A stretch of DNA of 64,000 nucleotides from Spiroplasma eriocheiris (GCF_001029265.1 NZ_CP011856.1:496001-560000); one strand, 5' to 3'; shown: positions 11,253 through 22,040, counted from the stretch's first letter. Numbers and translations: made by a program. Notes: generated by a model from the letters alone, not told the origin.

Positions 11253-13289
11253 ATGGATGCCAAACTTACTTTAAAAAAAGAAGATTACAAACGTTTTAAA
11301 AAATGTTTTAAATTATCCTGAGCATTAGCTAACCGGGCAAACTTAAAACAAGTTCAAACATGGGTTAGTGAACAACAACTGTCGGTTTTTTTTGATTTAA
11401 AAGATAATATTCATGGGGCAAAAATTGATGAAGATAATTTTTTAAATGATGAAAATGAAGATGAAGAGAATAATAATATTAATATTTTGAATGAAAACCT
11501 CTATGATTTAATGCTAGAAACATCATGACCAGCCGGAGAAGGCGAAGATGATTTTGACACTCAAAAACTAATCAATTATTATGATGATTTAAATCAGTTA
11601 ATTGATCCCGAAGAGATTATTGAATTTTATCCGGGGGAAACCATTGCAGATGGAAATGAAGTGGGCGCCCGGGCGCGGGAATATTTTACTCGTGATTATA
11701 AATGTTTTAATCTTGACCATTATAGTAAAAAAAATGCTTTTGCGAAAACCCAGGAGGTTTTACAAGACCAATCTTACCAAGTATATTTTGAGCCTTCTTT
11801 TGAATATAATAATTGTATTACCAAATGTGATATTTTAAAGCGTTTAGATGATGGTAGCTTTCATTTAATTGAAGTAAAAGCTTCTACCGGCAAAAAATAT
11901 GATAAAAACTATGGTGAGTATGTTGAAAAAGATCTCAAGATTGATCATGCCTATGATATTGCCTACCAATATTATGTTTTAACAGGTTGTGGTCTACGAA
12001 TTAGTAAAATTTCAGTAATGTTATTAGATCCGTCATATTATCGTCATGGTGATATTGATTATGACCGCCTTTTTATGTTGCAAGATCATTTTAAACAACC
12101 ATCAAAACGAATGGCGGGAGTATCATTAATGACATTTGCCCAGCAGTTAACAACTGGCGAGATTACTGACCCGCAGTTAAAAAATGAGCGTGCAATTGAA
12201 CTTGATTTAGTAGCAATTAAACTAGGATATCAAAAGTCATTAACGGAAATTTATGATTTATTTATGAGTGCTAGTTGCTGAAACCAAAAACCAGATGATC
12301 ATTTCCGTTACTATGGTTATTGCCAACATGCAAGTGCCTTACTCCCCGAACATAATAGTGTGTTTGAACTTTACCGCGGGATGGGTAAGAAAACCTTATT
12401 ATTATATGAAGAAAATATTATAATGTTAAAAGATATCCATTTACCATTCAATTTTAAACGTTCCGCTATCTTAAAAAAACCTTTACAATTTAATGAACCT
12501 CAAATACGCCAAATTAAAGTACTTCAGGATTTAGAACCTATTATTAATCCCCACCGGGTAGATGAATTACTACAGATTTTTCGTCAATATCAATATCCCA
12601 TTTATATGTATGATTTTGAAACAATGAAAGCAGCCGTCCCACGGTTTGATTATTCATATTCTTATCAACAAATCCCTTTTCAATATTCAGTTCATGTTTT
12701 AACAGATGATAATTTTGATTATCAAGATGAAAATACAATGGATCATTATGCTTATTTAGCTGATGGCCTTGAAGACCCACGCTTAACATTAGCGACCCAA
12801 TTAATTGCTGATTTAACTAAGAATGGGATGGGAGTTTATGTGGCCTATTACAAAAGTTTTGAATGTAAAGTTCTTTTTGAACTAGGAGATTATTTGAACT
12901 GAAAAATTTCTACTACAGATGACATAGCACTTAAACAACAATACCAATATCTCCAAACTAAATTATTAGAAATTAGAGCGAAAACAATTGATTTAATGGA
13001 TTTTTTTAAAGACTTTATGATTTATAAACCAGAATTTTATGGTTCCAAATCAATTAAAAAAACCCAACCGGCTTTTGACCCCCAGTTTACTTACCAGGAG
13101 TTAAAAATTCGAAAAGGAGATATGGCCAGTGAAACCTTCCGTCGGCGTGTTGAAAATAATATCACCTTACCAATTTGGCTAAAATATTTTCGTTCTGCAA
13201 TGCTGAAATATTGTAACCGTGATACGTTAGCAATGGTGGTAATTTTCCAACATATTAAGCAATTATTACATTTGCACCATTATTTATAG
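11253..13289 (+). CDS. DUF2779-type protein with RecB-like nuclease and RNase-H-like regions
   Basis: A 678-aa protein with three in-frame TGA Trp codons before residue 550. The N-terminal third is acidic. The segment around residues 195-220 (HLIEVKAS) carries the E-x-K core of a PD-(D/E)XK RecB-family nuclease. The segment around residues 448-470 (IYMYDFETMKAAVPRFD, then QIPFQYSVH) matches the D-x-E start of an RNase-H-like exonuclease fold as found in DUF2779 proteins. Such proteins are conserved in mollicutes but have no established function; nucleic-acid cleavage is the reasonable inference. It follows GGAGG by a normal spacing and ends 16 bases before fmt, so the two are probably co-transcribed. 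Confidence 0.8.
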
Positions 13290-13305
13290 AAAAGGAATGA
13301 TTAAA

Positions 13306-14265
13306 ATGAAAAAATATCGGGTAATTTTTATGGGAACCCCCATGTTTGCTACAAGTGTTTTAAAAACGTTGTTAGAAATGAAAAACCAGTTTGAGATTGT
13401 TGGGGTAGTATGCCAACCCGACCGGAAAACTGGCCGTAAACAAGAAGTTCAGTTTTCACCTGTGAAGCAATTAGCGCTCGCTAAGAACTTACTAGTTTTT
13501 CAACCAGAAAAATTAATTGATGCCTATGAAGAGTTAGCCCAGTTGCAACCAGATTTAATTTTAACTTGTGCGTATGGTCAATTTATTCCGAGCAAAATTT
13601 TAGCATTGCCAACTATTAATTGTTTAAATGTCCATGCATCATTATTACCAAAATTACGGGGCGGGGCGCCGATTCATAAAGCAATTATTTATGGGGAGCA
13701 TGAGACGGGGATTAGCTTAATGCAAATGGTTAAAAAGATGGATGCTGGGGATGTTTATTACCAAAACAAACTAACAATTAGTTTAACTGAGACGGCAAGT
13801 TCTCTGCATGATAAATTAATGTTGTTAGCAATTGATATTATTAAACATCATTTAATTCCAACTTTAGAAAATAAATACCACCCAGTACCCCAGGATGAAA
13901 CAAAGGTTACTTTTGCATATAATATCACCCGCGAAGAAGAGCGAATTAATTGGAATCAAATTAAAGAAAATATTTATAACCAGATTCGGGGGCTATATGC
14001 GTGGCCAATTGCCTATACTACTATCAATGATAAAATTTATAAAATTCATGAAGCAAAAATTAGTTTAGACCATTTAAGTACTAGTGATCAGCAATTAGCA
14101 AACGGGACAATTGTCGCTTTAACTAAAGAAGGGATTAAAATCAAAGTAATTAATGGTTATCTTATCCTCCTAAAAATTCAACGCGAAGGAAAAAAACCAG
14201 TTGAAACTAGTGTTTTTTATAATAATCCTTCCCCTGAAATTGCTATTCATCAACAATTTGTTTAA
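13306..14265 (+). CDS. fmt: methionyl-tRNA formyltransferase
   Basis: A 319-aa enzyme that transfers a formyl group from 10-formyl-tetrahydrofolate to Met-tRNA for initiation. Visible signatures are FMGTPMFATSVL (start of the Rossmann fold), CQPDRKTGRKQ, the catalytic LNVHASLLPKLRGGAP (Asn, His and the RGGAP loop), and QMVKKMDAGDVYYQ, which carries the catalytic Asp. The start at 13306 is preferred to ATG 13297 because AAAGGA at 13291-13296 then has a 9-base spacer. It forms an operon with the nuclease upstream and the membrane protein downstream (16-base gap). Confidence 0.95.
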   Translation: MKKYRVIFMGTPMFATSVLKTLLEMKNQFEIVGVVCQPDRKTGRKQEVQFSPVKQLALAKNLLVFQPEKLIDAYEELAQLQPDLILTCAYGQFIPSKILALPTINCLNVHASLLPKLRGGAPIHKAIIYGEHETGISLMQMVKKMDAGDVYYQNKLTISLTETASSLHDKLMLLAIDIIKHHLIPTLENKYHPVPQDETKVTFAYNITREEERINWNQIKENIYNQIRGLYAWPIAYTTINDKIYKIHEAKISLDHLSTSDQQLANGTIVALTKEGIKIKVINGYLILLKIQREGKKPVETSVFYNNPSPEIAIHQQFV

Positions 14266-14281
14266 AAGGAAAAAGAACTTT

Positions 14282-14821
14282 ATGTACCGTTTAAAATCAA
14301 TTCGTTATTTAACAACCCTTGCGTTAGTTACTGCGATCTTAATTATTATTGCCTTTATTAGTCAGTTTATTAAAATTGCGAATGGGAAAAGTATTTTACA
14401 ATTATCAGATGGGTTATTTTTAGGATTAACAATATTTATTCGCGGACCATTAATGTTAATTGCGGGAATTCTTTATGCCGGAATAATTGATTTAATAACA
14501 GGGGGATTAGTTTTCATTCCGGTTTCAATTATTATTCGAATCTTAATGTTTGTTCTTACTTACTTTTTATATCGTATTATTACAAGGTATGTTGCAAACT
14601 TGTTAAGTAGTTTAATGTTATTATGATATGTTTTATATGCTTATTTATTATTTGGCCCATCCGCAGCTATTATTGAGTTAATTAATGATGCCATCCAAAT
14701 TGGCATTTGTTATATTTTTTCTATTATCATTTCTGTAACATTAGAACGGATTAATATTAAAAGTAATTATCGAATATGGAATGATCAACAATTTGATATT
14801 TATAAAAAAATGGATAATTAA
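14282..14821 (+). CDS. ECF transporter S-component-like membrane protein
   Basis: A 179-aa integral membrane protein with about five or six hydrophobic segments. The pattern, with a first helix, a glycine-rich SDGLFLGLTIFIRGPLMLI segment and then AGIIDLITGGLVFIPVSIII, resembles the substrate-binding subunit of energy-coupling factor vitamin transporters, which share ATPases encoded elsewhere. The substrate is unknown. The RBS AAAAGGAAAAAG lies 6-8 bases upstream. The stop codon forms the loop of the terminator hairpin. The family call is by architecture and is moderate. Confidence 0.6.
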
Positions 14822-14836
14822 ATTATCCATTTTTTA
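14810..14836. terminator. bidirectional terminator whose loop is a stop codon
   Basis: ATGGATAAT (14810-14818) and ATTATCCAT (14822-14830) flank the TAA stop of the upstream gene, followed by TTTTTATG. The A-rich left side can serve the convergent gene ending at 14856. Confidence 0.75.
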
Positions 14837-14855
14837 TGTTAATTAAATTATCTTG

Positions 14856-15569
14856 TTATCTATGAATTGAGTCGTCACTCACTGGTGGAGGGGTCGATGG
14901 AGCAAGTACTAGTTGTTCGTTAAGTTGATTATCCATTTGGGCTTTAATATCTTCTGTTTTTTTTGCATTTTCAATTTTTCTTTGGATTAATTTTTGTTGC
15001 TTTTCCGTTAGTTCTTCTGCATTAATTGTATGAGTTTCTTTGATCTTATTATTAGCTTCAATTTGATCATAAACTCATTTGACCGGATCACCAGACATTT
15101 TTTTTAATTCTCCAATTGTAATGGCTGCAACTTCTCGTCCCTCAACTTTTATTACAATTTCATCATTTTCATTACTATTTGCTAAAATATTATAAATTTT
15201 TTTGTGAAATTTTTGATAGCATCCCTTAATTTTATTTTGCTCATCTTTTTCGTATTTATTTAAATCATTATGGAATTTTCATAATGCTAAAAAAGCAACA
15301 TTACTAACTTTTATTTCTTCATTATTTCCCGTAATTTTATTTTTTATTCTAGTTCATAAACTTTTATTATTGCCCGGTTCATTTTCAAAATCTTTGTCAT
15401 CTGAATCTTCAACAAACCCTTCATCAGAGCTTTCTTTAAATTCTTGTGATGGTTGTCTTTCTTCTTCCAAAGCTGGTGAAGAATTGTTGTTACCTAACAA
15501 TTGTTTATTTTCGGTTAAATCTTCTTCAAATCCTTCATCAGTATCTGAAGATAAAATTTCTTCTCGCAT
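14856..15569 (-). CDS. acidic repeat protein, unknown
   Basis: A 237-aa protein reading from ATG 15569, with GGAGGTG 8 bases upstream, to TAA at 14856. The N-terminal third is strongly acidic with two imperfect repeats, SSDTDEGFEEDLTEN and SSDEGFVEDSDDKDFEN. The C-terminal part is basic and helical with several TGA Trp codons and ends in a PSTPPP-containing tail. No signal peptide or membrane segment is visible. It has the same leader arrangement as the giant genes: a 16-bp hairpin between promoter and RBS. Unknown function; an effector or regulated structural protein is possible but unsupported. Confidence 0.7.
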
Positions 15570-15591
15570 AAGGAACACCTCCAATTAAAGA

Positions 15592-15628
15592 AAAATACCA
15601 TAAAAAATAAACTTTTTTATGGTATTTT
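15592..15628 (-). promoter_or_regulatory. leader hairpin upstream of acidic repeat gene
   Basis: AAAATACCATAAAAAA (15592-15607) and TTTTTTATGGTATTTT (15613-15628) are perfect inverted copies around a 5-base loop. The hairpin lies just upstream of the RBS of the minus-strand gene starting at 15569. On that strand it ends in T5 and CTTT, like a weak intrinsic terminator. Confidence 0.65.
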
Positions 15629-15780
15629 AAATACTCTCTTTGTAATTTTCTTCCTACATTAATTAATTGTAAGATACTTAAATTATAGCAATTTCATAAA
15701 AAAATGCTTAAAACAATCTTCATAAATTTCAAACAAATAAAATGTTAAAAATGAATAATTTCTATCATAATTTATTATTT

Positions 15781-15821
15781 TTGGTTTTTTTTGGTTAATT
15801 TTGGTTAAATTAGGATATAAT
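15781..15821 (+). promoter_or_regulatory. fru operon promoter with three 10-bp-spaced TTGGTT repeats
   Basis: TTGGTT begins at 15781, 15791 and 15801, an exact 10-base period, and the -10 box TATAAT is at 15816-15821. The repeats lie on one face of the helix, overlapping the -35 region. They look like an operator for the DeoR-type repressor encoded immediately downstream. The repeats are seen; the function is inferred. Confidence 0.6.
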
Positions 15822-15839
15822 AAAACTAGGTGATAAAGA

Positions 15840-16555
15840 ATGATAAAGGATATTAGATGGCATAAAATTTTAGAATTATTAAAAGAGGACCATATCATTT
15901 TAGTTAATGATATTATTGAAAAACTAAATCTTTCACCAACTACTGTTCGGCGCGACTTAACAGAAATGGAACAACAAGGATTAATTAAAAGAACTCATGG
16001 GGGAGTTAAACTAAAGGAAAGCAAAGAATATGGCTTTGAAGAACAAATTAATCAAAAGATTCAGCATAATGCGAAAGAAAAATATTTAATTGCTGATAAA
16101 GCTGTTAAATTAATTAAAGATAAAATGTCAATTTACTTAGATGCTGGTTCTTCAACGTTAGCTTTGATTAAATTAATTGATCCAACCCAAAAAATTATCA
16201 TTATTACTAATTCAATTTTACATGCGGAATTATTAGCTATCGCTGGTTTTCATGATGTTTATTTATTGGGGGTAAGTATAAGCTATCAACTGGTGCTTTA
16301 ATCGGTTGAGAAGCAATTAGCACTTTGCAAAAATATAATATTGATTTAGGTTTTTTAGGAGTAAATGGAATTGATAACAATGAGTTATATACAACTGATC
16401 CTGAAGAAGCAATGATTAAAGCTGAAGTTATTAAAAGAGCAAAGCAAGTTTATGTTTTAGCCGACCAAACTAAATTTAATCATAAATCATTAGTAAAATT
16501 TGCGACAACCAATGAGGTTGAAATTATTTCCGCAAATTGAAAGAAAAGTAATTAA
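15840..16555 (+). pseudogene. fruR: DeoR-family regulator of the fru operon, one frameshift
   Basis: A protein of about 238 aa if one base is restored in the G5 tract 16268-16272. The first frame ends early at about 16301. With six G it continues as LLGGKYKLSTGALIGW and joins the second frame to TAA at 16553. The N-terminus has a DeoR winged helix-turn-helix (NLSPTTVRRDLTEMEQQGL, then IKRTHGGV), followed by the sugar-phosphate sensor domain with DAGSSTLAL and a C-terminal YVLADQTKF motif. DeoR proteins normally repress sugar operons and are released by a phosphorylated sugar, here probably fructose 1-phosphate. It lies 15 bases ahead of fruA. Either a real knock-out or a homopolymer assembly error. 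Confidence 0.8.
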
Positions 16556-16570
16556 AGGAGAGGATATTGA

Positions 16571-18601
16571 ATGACAATTGTTAATTATTTTCATGAGACA
16601 ACAACAATTATTAAAGGAACTGTGAAAACAAAAACCGCAGTTTTTGAAGAGTTAAGTACGTTACTAGTTAAAAATAATATTGTAAATGATCAATACCAAT
16701 TATTACAAGATTTAGATAAGCGTGAAAAAGAGGGCGTAACCGGTGTTGGGGATGGAATTGCTATTCCACATTGTTCTAGTTCAGCGGTTATTAAACCAAC
16801 TATTGCTATTATGACCTTGGCTATGGAAATTGATTGGCAGAGTTTAGATAATAAACCAGTTGATTTAATTTTTATGATTGTTACCCCGGCAAAAGAAGGA
16901 GAAGAACATCTCCAAGCATTATCTCAGTTAGCAATGTTTTTAACTAATAAGGATACAATTAACCAAATTAGAAATGCCGCATCTTATCAAGAACTAATTA
17001 ATGCTTTTCAAAATAAAGAAGTACCAGTGACAAATAAGCTAGCACCAAATCAACATTATGATGTAATTGGAATTACTGCTTGTCCGACTGGTATCGCTCA
17101 TACTTATATGGCTAAAGAAAAATTAGAAGAAGCGGCTAAGGCAATGGGATATACAGTTAAAATTGAAACCCAAGGTCGCAGTGGACCCGAATCAGTGTTA
17201 ACAGCAGAAGATATTGCCAATGCTAAAATTATTATTTTTGCCGCTGATAAGGCAGTTACTAACTTAGGGCGCTTTGCTAATAAAGAAGTTCTTGAAGTTG
17301 GAACTAAAGATGCTATCTATGATGGCCAAGCTGTTATTAAACGATATTTAAATCATGATCGTTTAACAACAATTAAAAATAAAGGTGCTGGTGATGAAGT
17401 TGGTGAAATTTCTTTAAAACAATTTAAATATGTTTCACGAAATTTATTAGGTGGAGTTTCCCGAATGTTACCATTCGTTGTTGCTGGTGGTATTATTTTA
17501 GGAATTGGATTTTTATTAGATTCGGGTTATACGGGTGGCGCTTTTGGAACTAACCGTCCAATTGCCCGCTGATTTAGCGGATTGGGAAAAATTGCCTTTG
17601 CAATGATGATTCCAATTTTAGGAGCCTATGTTGCGTATTCAATTGTTGGTCCCCAAGGTTTGTTACCGGGGATGATTGCTGGTTTAGCAGCCACTGCACC
17701 CGAAATGTTATATAGTCCGGGTCAAGACCCCACTAAATGAGTTAATGAATGGGGAAGTTTATTACCATCAGGATTACAATATAATTCAGGATTTATTGGC
17801 GCACTAGTCGGAGGATATGCAGCTGCCTTTATTGTGTATGGTTTAACAGTAATGTTTAAAAAAATTCCTCAATCCTTACGGGGAGTTAAGGATATTGTTT
17901 TTATTCCGGTGCTATCAGTTTTAGCAATTGGAGTCGTAATGTTTGCTTTAAACATTCCATTAGGTTATTTTGCTTATGGTTTAAAATTAGGGGTAACCAA
18001 ATTAAATGAATATAATGTGTCAGTTATTGTTGGATTAATTTTAGGATTTATGATGTGTGTTGACTTGGGAGGGCCGGTCAATAAAGTAGCTTACACATTA
18101 GGAACATTATCAATTAATCCGGATGTTGGGCAATCTGGTTTTGTTTATGAACCAAGTATTATGGGTTCTGTAATGGCAGCTGGAATGGTACCCCCATTAG
18201 CAATTGCTTGTTCATGTTTAGTATTTAAAAAAGTATGAACACCAAAAGACCGCGAAGCATCGCGTGCTAACTGGTTCTTAGGATTGTGTTTTATTACCGA
18301 GGGAGCAATTCCTTATGCGGCAAAAGATCCCAAACGTGTATTACCGGCAATGATGGTAGGCGGAGCAATTACGGGTGCTGTGACAATGGCATTCCAAGTT
18401 AGTTTAAGTGCTCCGCACGGAGGAATCTTTGTTTTTGCTCTCCTACGATCAAACCTATTTAGTGGAACTGGTTTACAAATTGGAATGGGAATTGTTTTCT
18501 ATTTATTAGCAATTATTTTAGGAGCGATTGCCTCAACATGTGTTTTAAGTTTTTGAAGAATGCATGATATTAAAAAGGGAAAATTAAATATTAATCTTTA
18601 A
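16571..18601 (+). CDS. fruA: PTS fructose transporter subunit IIABC
   Basis: A 676-aa fused permease that imports fructose and phosphorylates it to fructose 1-phosphate. Domain order: EIIA (residues about 1-150) with the phosphorylated His67 in GDGIAIPHCSS; EIIB (about 163-265) with Cys171 in GITACPTGIAHTYMA; EIIC (about 290-676) with many membrane helices and conserved GGPVNKVAYT and FITEGAIPYAAKDP segments. Several Trp are TGA. The RBS GGAGAGG lies upstream. It is the second gene of fruR-fruA-fruK and should rely on HPr and enzyme I encoded elsewhere. Confidence 0.95.
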
Positions 18602-18611
18602 GAAAGTTGAT

Positions 18612-18640
18612 ACCCAAATTAAGTTTTGGGTTTTATTTAG
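18612..18640 (+). terminator. hairpin between fruA and fruK
   Basis: ACCCAAA (18612-18618) and TTTGGGT (18625-18631) with a short T-rich tail form a weak terminator or processing hairpin inside the operon. A TATAAT box follows near 18643, so fruK may also have its own promoter. Confidence 0.5.
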
Positions 18641-18672
18641 ATATAATTGTGGAAGGAGAAGAGGTTATTAAA

Positions 18673-19605
18673 ATGATTTATACTTTAACTTTAAACCCCG
18701 CTATTGATCGGATTGTAGAAACTGAAACTTTTAACTTAGGAATAACAAATAAAGTTTTGAATGAATATGAAGTTCTTGGCGGAAAAGGCATTAATGTTTC
18801 AGTAATGTTAAAAAATTTAGGATGTGAAACAGCAGTATTAGGATGAATGGGACAAGATAGTAAGCTTGAATTTTTAAAATATTTAACAGCAAAAAATATT
18901 AATAGTAATTTTGTGGAGGTTTCTGGGAAGGTCCGGGTAAATTTAAAAATAAAAAACTTAACTACTAAACAAGAAACTGAATTAAATGGTTTAGGTTTTC
19001 AAGTTTCCCAACCAGATGTTACAAAAATTATTGAAGTAGTTAAAACAAATGTAAAGGCTAATGACTGTTTAATTATTTCGGGTTCAGTTCCCCAGGGATG
19101 TCCCCGTGATTTGTATGCGATGATTGCCAAGCATTGTGCTGAAAATAATATTATGTTTGTGGTTGATAGTACTAAAGAAATTTTATTATTAACATTATCC
19201 TATCATCCGTTTTTAATTAAACCAAATCTTGAAGAATTAAATGAACTCTTTCAAACTAATTATCAGTTTAAGGAAGAAAAAAATATCATTAATCTTGGCC
19301 AACGATTAATAACAATGGGTGCCCAAAATGTTTTAATTAGTAATGGGAAAGAGGGCAGTATTTTAGTTACAGATAAAAATATTTATCAAGTTAATAGTGC
19401 TCATGGACAATTAGTAAATTCTGTGGGAGCTGGTGATTCGATGGTTGCTGGTTTTATTGGAACTTACTTAAAACATCATGCTTTTGATCAAGCACTCGTG
19501 TATAGTGCGAGTGCCGGAGCGGCAACAGCATTTACCAAAGGGATTGCTGAAAACACAGAAGTTAAAAAATTATTGGGACAAATTAAAATAAATGTAATAA
19601 AATAA
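18673..19605 (+). CDS. fruK: 1-phosphofructokinase
   Basis: A 310-aa PfkB-family sugar kinase that converts fructose 1-phosphate to fructose 1,6-bisphosphate. It shows the family opening LTLNPAIDRIVE, the substrate loop LGGKGINVSVMLKNLG (about residues 38-53), a GSVPQG stretch, and the C-terminal anion hole and catalytic base VNSVGAGDSMVAGF (catalytic Asp in GAGD). Its place after fruA supports fructose rather than tagatose 6-phosphate as substrate. The start is ATG 18673, with AGAGG about 8 bases upstream. Confidence 0.92.
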
Positions 19606-19679
19606 TATTACATTTTTTTATTTTATTTTTTAAAAAGAAAAAATTAATAATATAATTAAAGTAAGGAGAAAAAATAATT

Positions 19680-21302
19680 ATGTTAGATTCAAAAGATTTG
19701 GAAATCCTAGAAGCCTTAAAAGAAAATTTGGACCAACCTTTTAAGAAAATTAAAAATTTCTTAAATCATATTAAAATATCACGTGGTGATTTTTATTATC
19801 ACTTAAATCACATTAATAGTGCCTTAAAGCACAAAAACAAAACTTTGAATGTTACTAAAATTACTAAAGAAGAGTTTCAAGAAATTTATGAATTAATTAC
19901 TTCAAAACAAGACATCTTTTTAAATAGTAATGTTGGTGGTTACATCTTAGTTACTTATGTCTTTTTAAATGACTATACCAAACTAAGTACCATTAGTAAA
20001 TTATTAAACATTAGTGTGAATAGTGCTTTTAAATTAATTACTAAAATTAATGAAACGATTCGCGAAAAATATCACTATGATAAAATTTTAATTTCAAACA
20101 GTGGTAACGGGTATTTCTTTTGTGGTGATGAATTATCAAAACGGAAATTATTGATTAATCTTAGTATTCAAATTAATACAAATAAAAGTAGTAAATTAAT
20201 TTTAGATTTTATTTTTAACAAGTTTAATTTGCCATATGGTTATGAAGACTTTTTAAAAATAAAAAATATTTTATTATCTCATAAAAATGATTTATCATTT
20301 GTTGAACTTGGGTGAGATACGTTATCCTTAATTTTATTTATCACCTTGGTATATCGAGAAAAATTTAGTGAAGGTCAGCAGTTATATGCCCAATTGGCAG
20401 ACCATGAACAGTTTTATAAACATCAAAAATCATATAATATTGCTAGTCAAGTTATTGATGAAATTTGTACAACCTTTAATGTTGAATTTACTTCTAATCA
20501 ATTTGAAAAATTATTTTTATCAAATATGTTTTTATCAAAACATGAAATGATTGTTGCCACGAATGACTTTGGTTATGAATACCAAGTCATTACTAATTTT
20601 TTGCAACGATTATTTGATCATCTCGAAAAAGAAGGGTATACTATCAATCGTCATGATGCCCAACAACGGTTATTTCGGTTTTTAATCTGGACAAAATACC
20701 AATGAGAAAATTTGTGGACAATTGATGCTACCACAAAGTTAAAACAAGATTTTATTAATTCCCGGGTGGAATATAAAACCTTGTTTAAGTTTTTAACTAC
20801 TAATTTAAATAAAAACATTAAAGAAGTTATTAATAAAGAATTAATTGAAAAACAAATTATTGAGTTTACCATTATCTTCATTCCATATATTAATACTTTT
20901 CCCCAAAAAGATGTTATTCGTCAAGAAGCAATTTTGGTTACTGATTTGAAAGGAAGTTTAGCTAATTTATTAAAAGCAAAGGCCACTGAAATGTTTCCTA
21001 ACTTTTATATTAATAAAATCATTTCGTTAAATAATTATTATAAAAATAAAAATCATTATGATTATTATTTAAAAATTAGTAATGATGTTAACATTGAAAA
21101 AGAAAACAAGGGAATTTACTTTTCTTTAAATACTAATTTAGAAGATATGTTAGCTAAAATTAAATTAGAAAGTTTAGCAATTGAAGATTTATTAGATTTT
21201 GAAAAAGCAAAAATGATTGTTAATAAAATTCTTGAATCAGATGCTACTAGTGAAGAAAAAGTTCAAGTTCTTTTACAATTATTTTATTTAGCAAAAAAAT
21301 AA
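19680..21302 (+). CDS. PRD/Mga-like transcriptional regulator
   Basis: A 540-aa protein with two helix-turn-helix-like segments near the N-terminus. The second, at about residues 100-130 (LSTISKLLNISVNSAFKLIT), has the spacing of Mga or BglG-type regulators. The following helical regions of roughly 90-100 residues each resemble PTS regulation domains, although conserved phospho-histidines are hard to place. Such proteins respond to PTS phosphorylation and control sugar genes or antitermination. It sits immediately after fruK but has its own TATAAT box and an AAGGAG RBS. Target unknown. Two TGA Trp codons. Confidence 0.6.
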
Positions 21303-21331
21303 ACCATAAAATTTGTGGTTTCTATTTTTCA
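21301..21331 (+). terminator. weak intrinsic terminator
   Basis: AAACCA and TGGTTT pair across a 9-base A/T loop, followed by CTATTTTT, directly after the regulator stop codon. Confidence 0.5.
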
Positions 21332-21485
21332 TACAAAAAATAAGTTTATTTTTAATAAAAAAAATTTTGCTTTTCAATGATTTAATTATATTAGGAAGAG
21401 ATTTATAAAACGAACAGCAAGTCTTTTCTCAGATACATTATTGATTAAAAAATAATTATGATAGGAAAGGAGGTGGGATCCTCAT

Positions 21486-21593
21486 ATGGGTACCCCATCA
21501 ATTGATAAATATAAACTGCAAAAAACTATTTACGAATGCGAAAATTATTTAATCAAGGAAAGAGGTATCTGTATTGAAATATTATATTTATAA
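21486..21593 (+). CDS. possible 35-aa mini-protein with a very strong RBS
   Basis: The sequence AAAGGAGGTG at 21466-21475 is a near-full complement of the 16S rRNA tail, 10 bases before ATG. The ORF encodes MGTPSIDKYKLQKTIYECEN and then about 15 further residues, with two cysteines, ending at TAA. The region at 21477-21492 also holds BamHI, NdeI and KpnI recognition sites within about 17 bases. The RBS is better than that of most true genes here. It could be a leader peptide, a small toxin or a fragment of a mobile gene. Confidence 0.4.
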   Translation: MGTPSIDKYKLQKTIYECENYLIKERGICIEILYL

Positions 21594-21999
21594 AAGTATT
21601 AACGATGCATGCTATAGTGCATTAAAATAACAAACTTATTCATATATAACATTTATAAATTTACCTTCGAAAATACATATAAATTAATATACCCCATTAA
21701 AATAACTTATCATAAGAAATATATTATAACAAATAACAGGTGCTGTTAAAAAATAATCATAAGTTTTATATTTTAGTTTTAAATATAATTTATAAAAATT
21801 TATTCTTATCTCCATTTTAATATGTCGCTATTTACTCATTCTCGTCTACATTGAATTTGTTTAACTCTTATATAATATTTAATTTTTTAGCACATCTGTT
21901 ATTCTCAAAACCCTTATGCTTAATAATAAATTGAACTTTATAAAAAATATCCTCTCACTTATTTAAATTTAAGTTCAAAAAAACATGATAATTTTAATA

Positions 22000-22031
22000 G
22001 ATCTTTATTCCTCGATAAAGGTCTTTTTTTA
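22000..22031 (+). terminator. intrinsic terminator closing the orphan transcript
   Basis: GATCTTTAT (22000-22008) pairs with ATAAAGGTC (22015-22023) with one G-U pair, followed by eight T. Confidence 0.75.
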
Positions 22032-22040
22032 TTAGCCAGA

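Larger units (their letters stand above)
21375..22031 (+). ncRNA. candidate independent transcript, mostly non-coding
   Basis: About 650 bases have no conventional gene. A promoter-like TTGCTT/TATATT lies at about 21368-21393, and a good intrinsic terminator at 22000-22031. In between is one tiny ORF with a perfect Shine-Dalgarno (21486-21593), then about 400 bases of A/T-rich sequence with several small hairpins. This suggests a transcribed unit rather than plain spacer. No match to tRNA, tmRNA, SRP RNA, RNase P RNA or a T-box was recognised. Confidence 0.35.

Noticed and set aside
12544-12789. Minus-strand ORF inside the DUF2779 gene
   Set aside because: A shadow of the plus-strand gene with no RBS and no recognisable features.
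15370-15588. Plus-strand ORF opposite the acidic repeat gene
   Set aside because: A Ser-rich shadow caused by the acidic repeat codons; the minus frame has the RBS.
21466-21500. T-box leader (GGTGGNACC-like)
   Set aside because: The GGTGGGATCC and GGGTACC stretch lacks the full T-box core and specifier stem, and no tRNA-synthetase or amino-acid gene follows.
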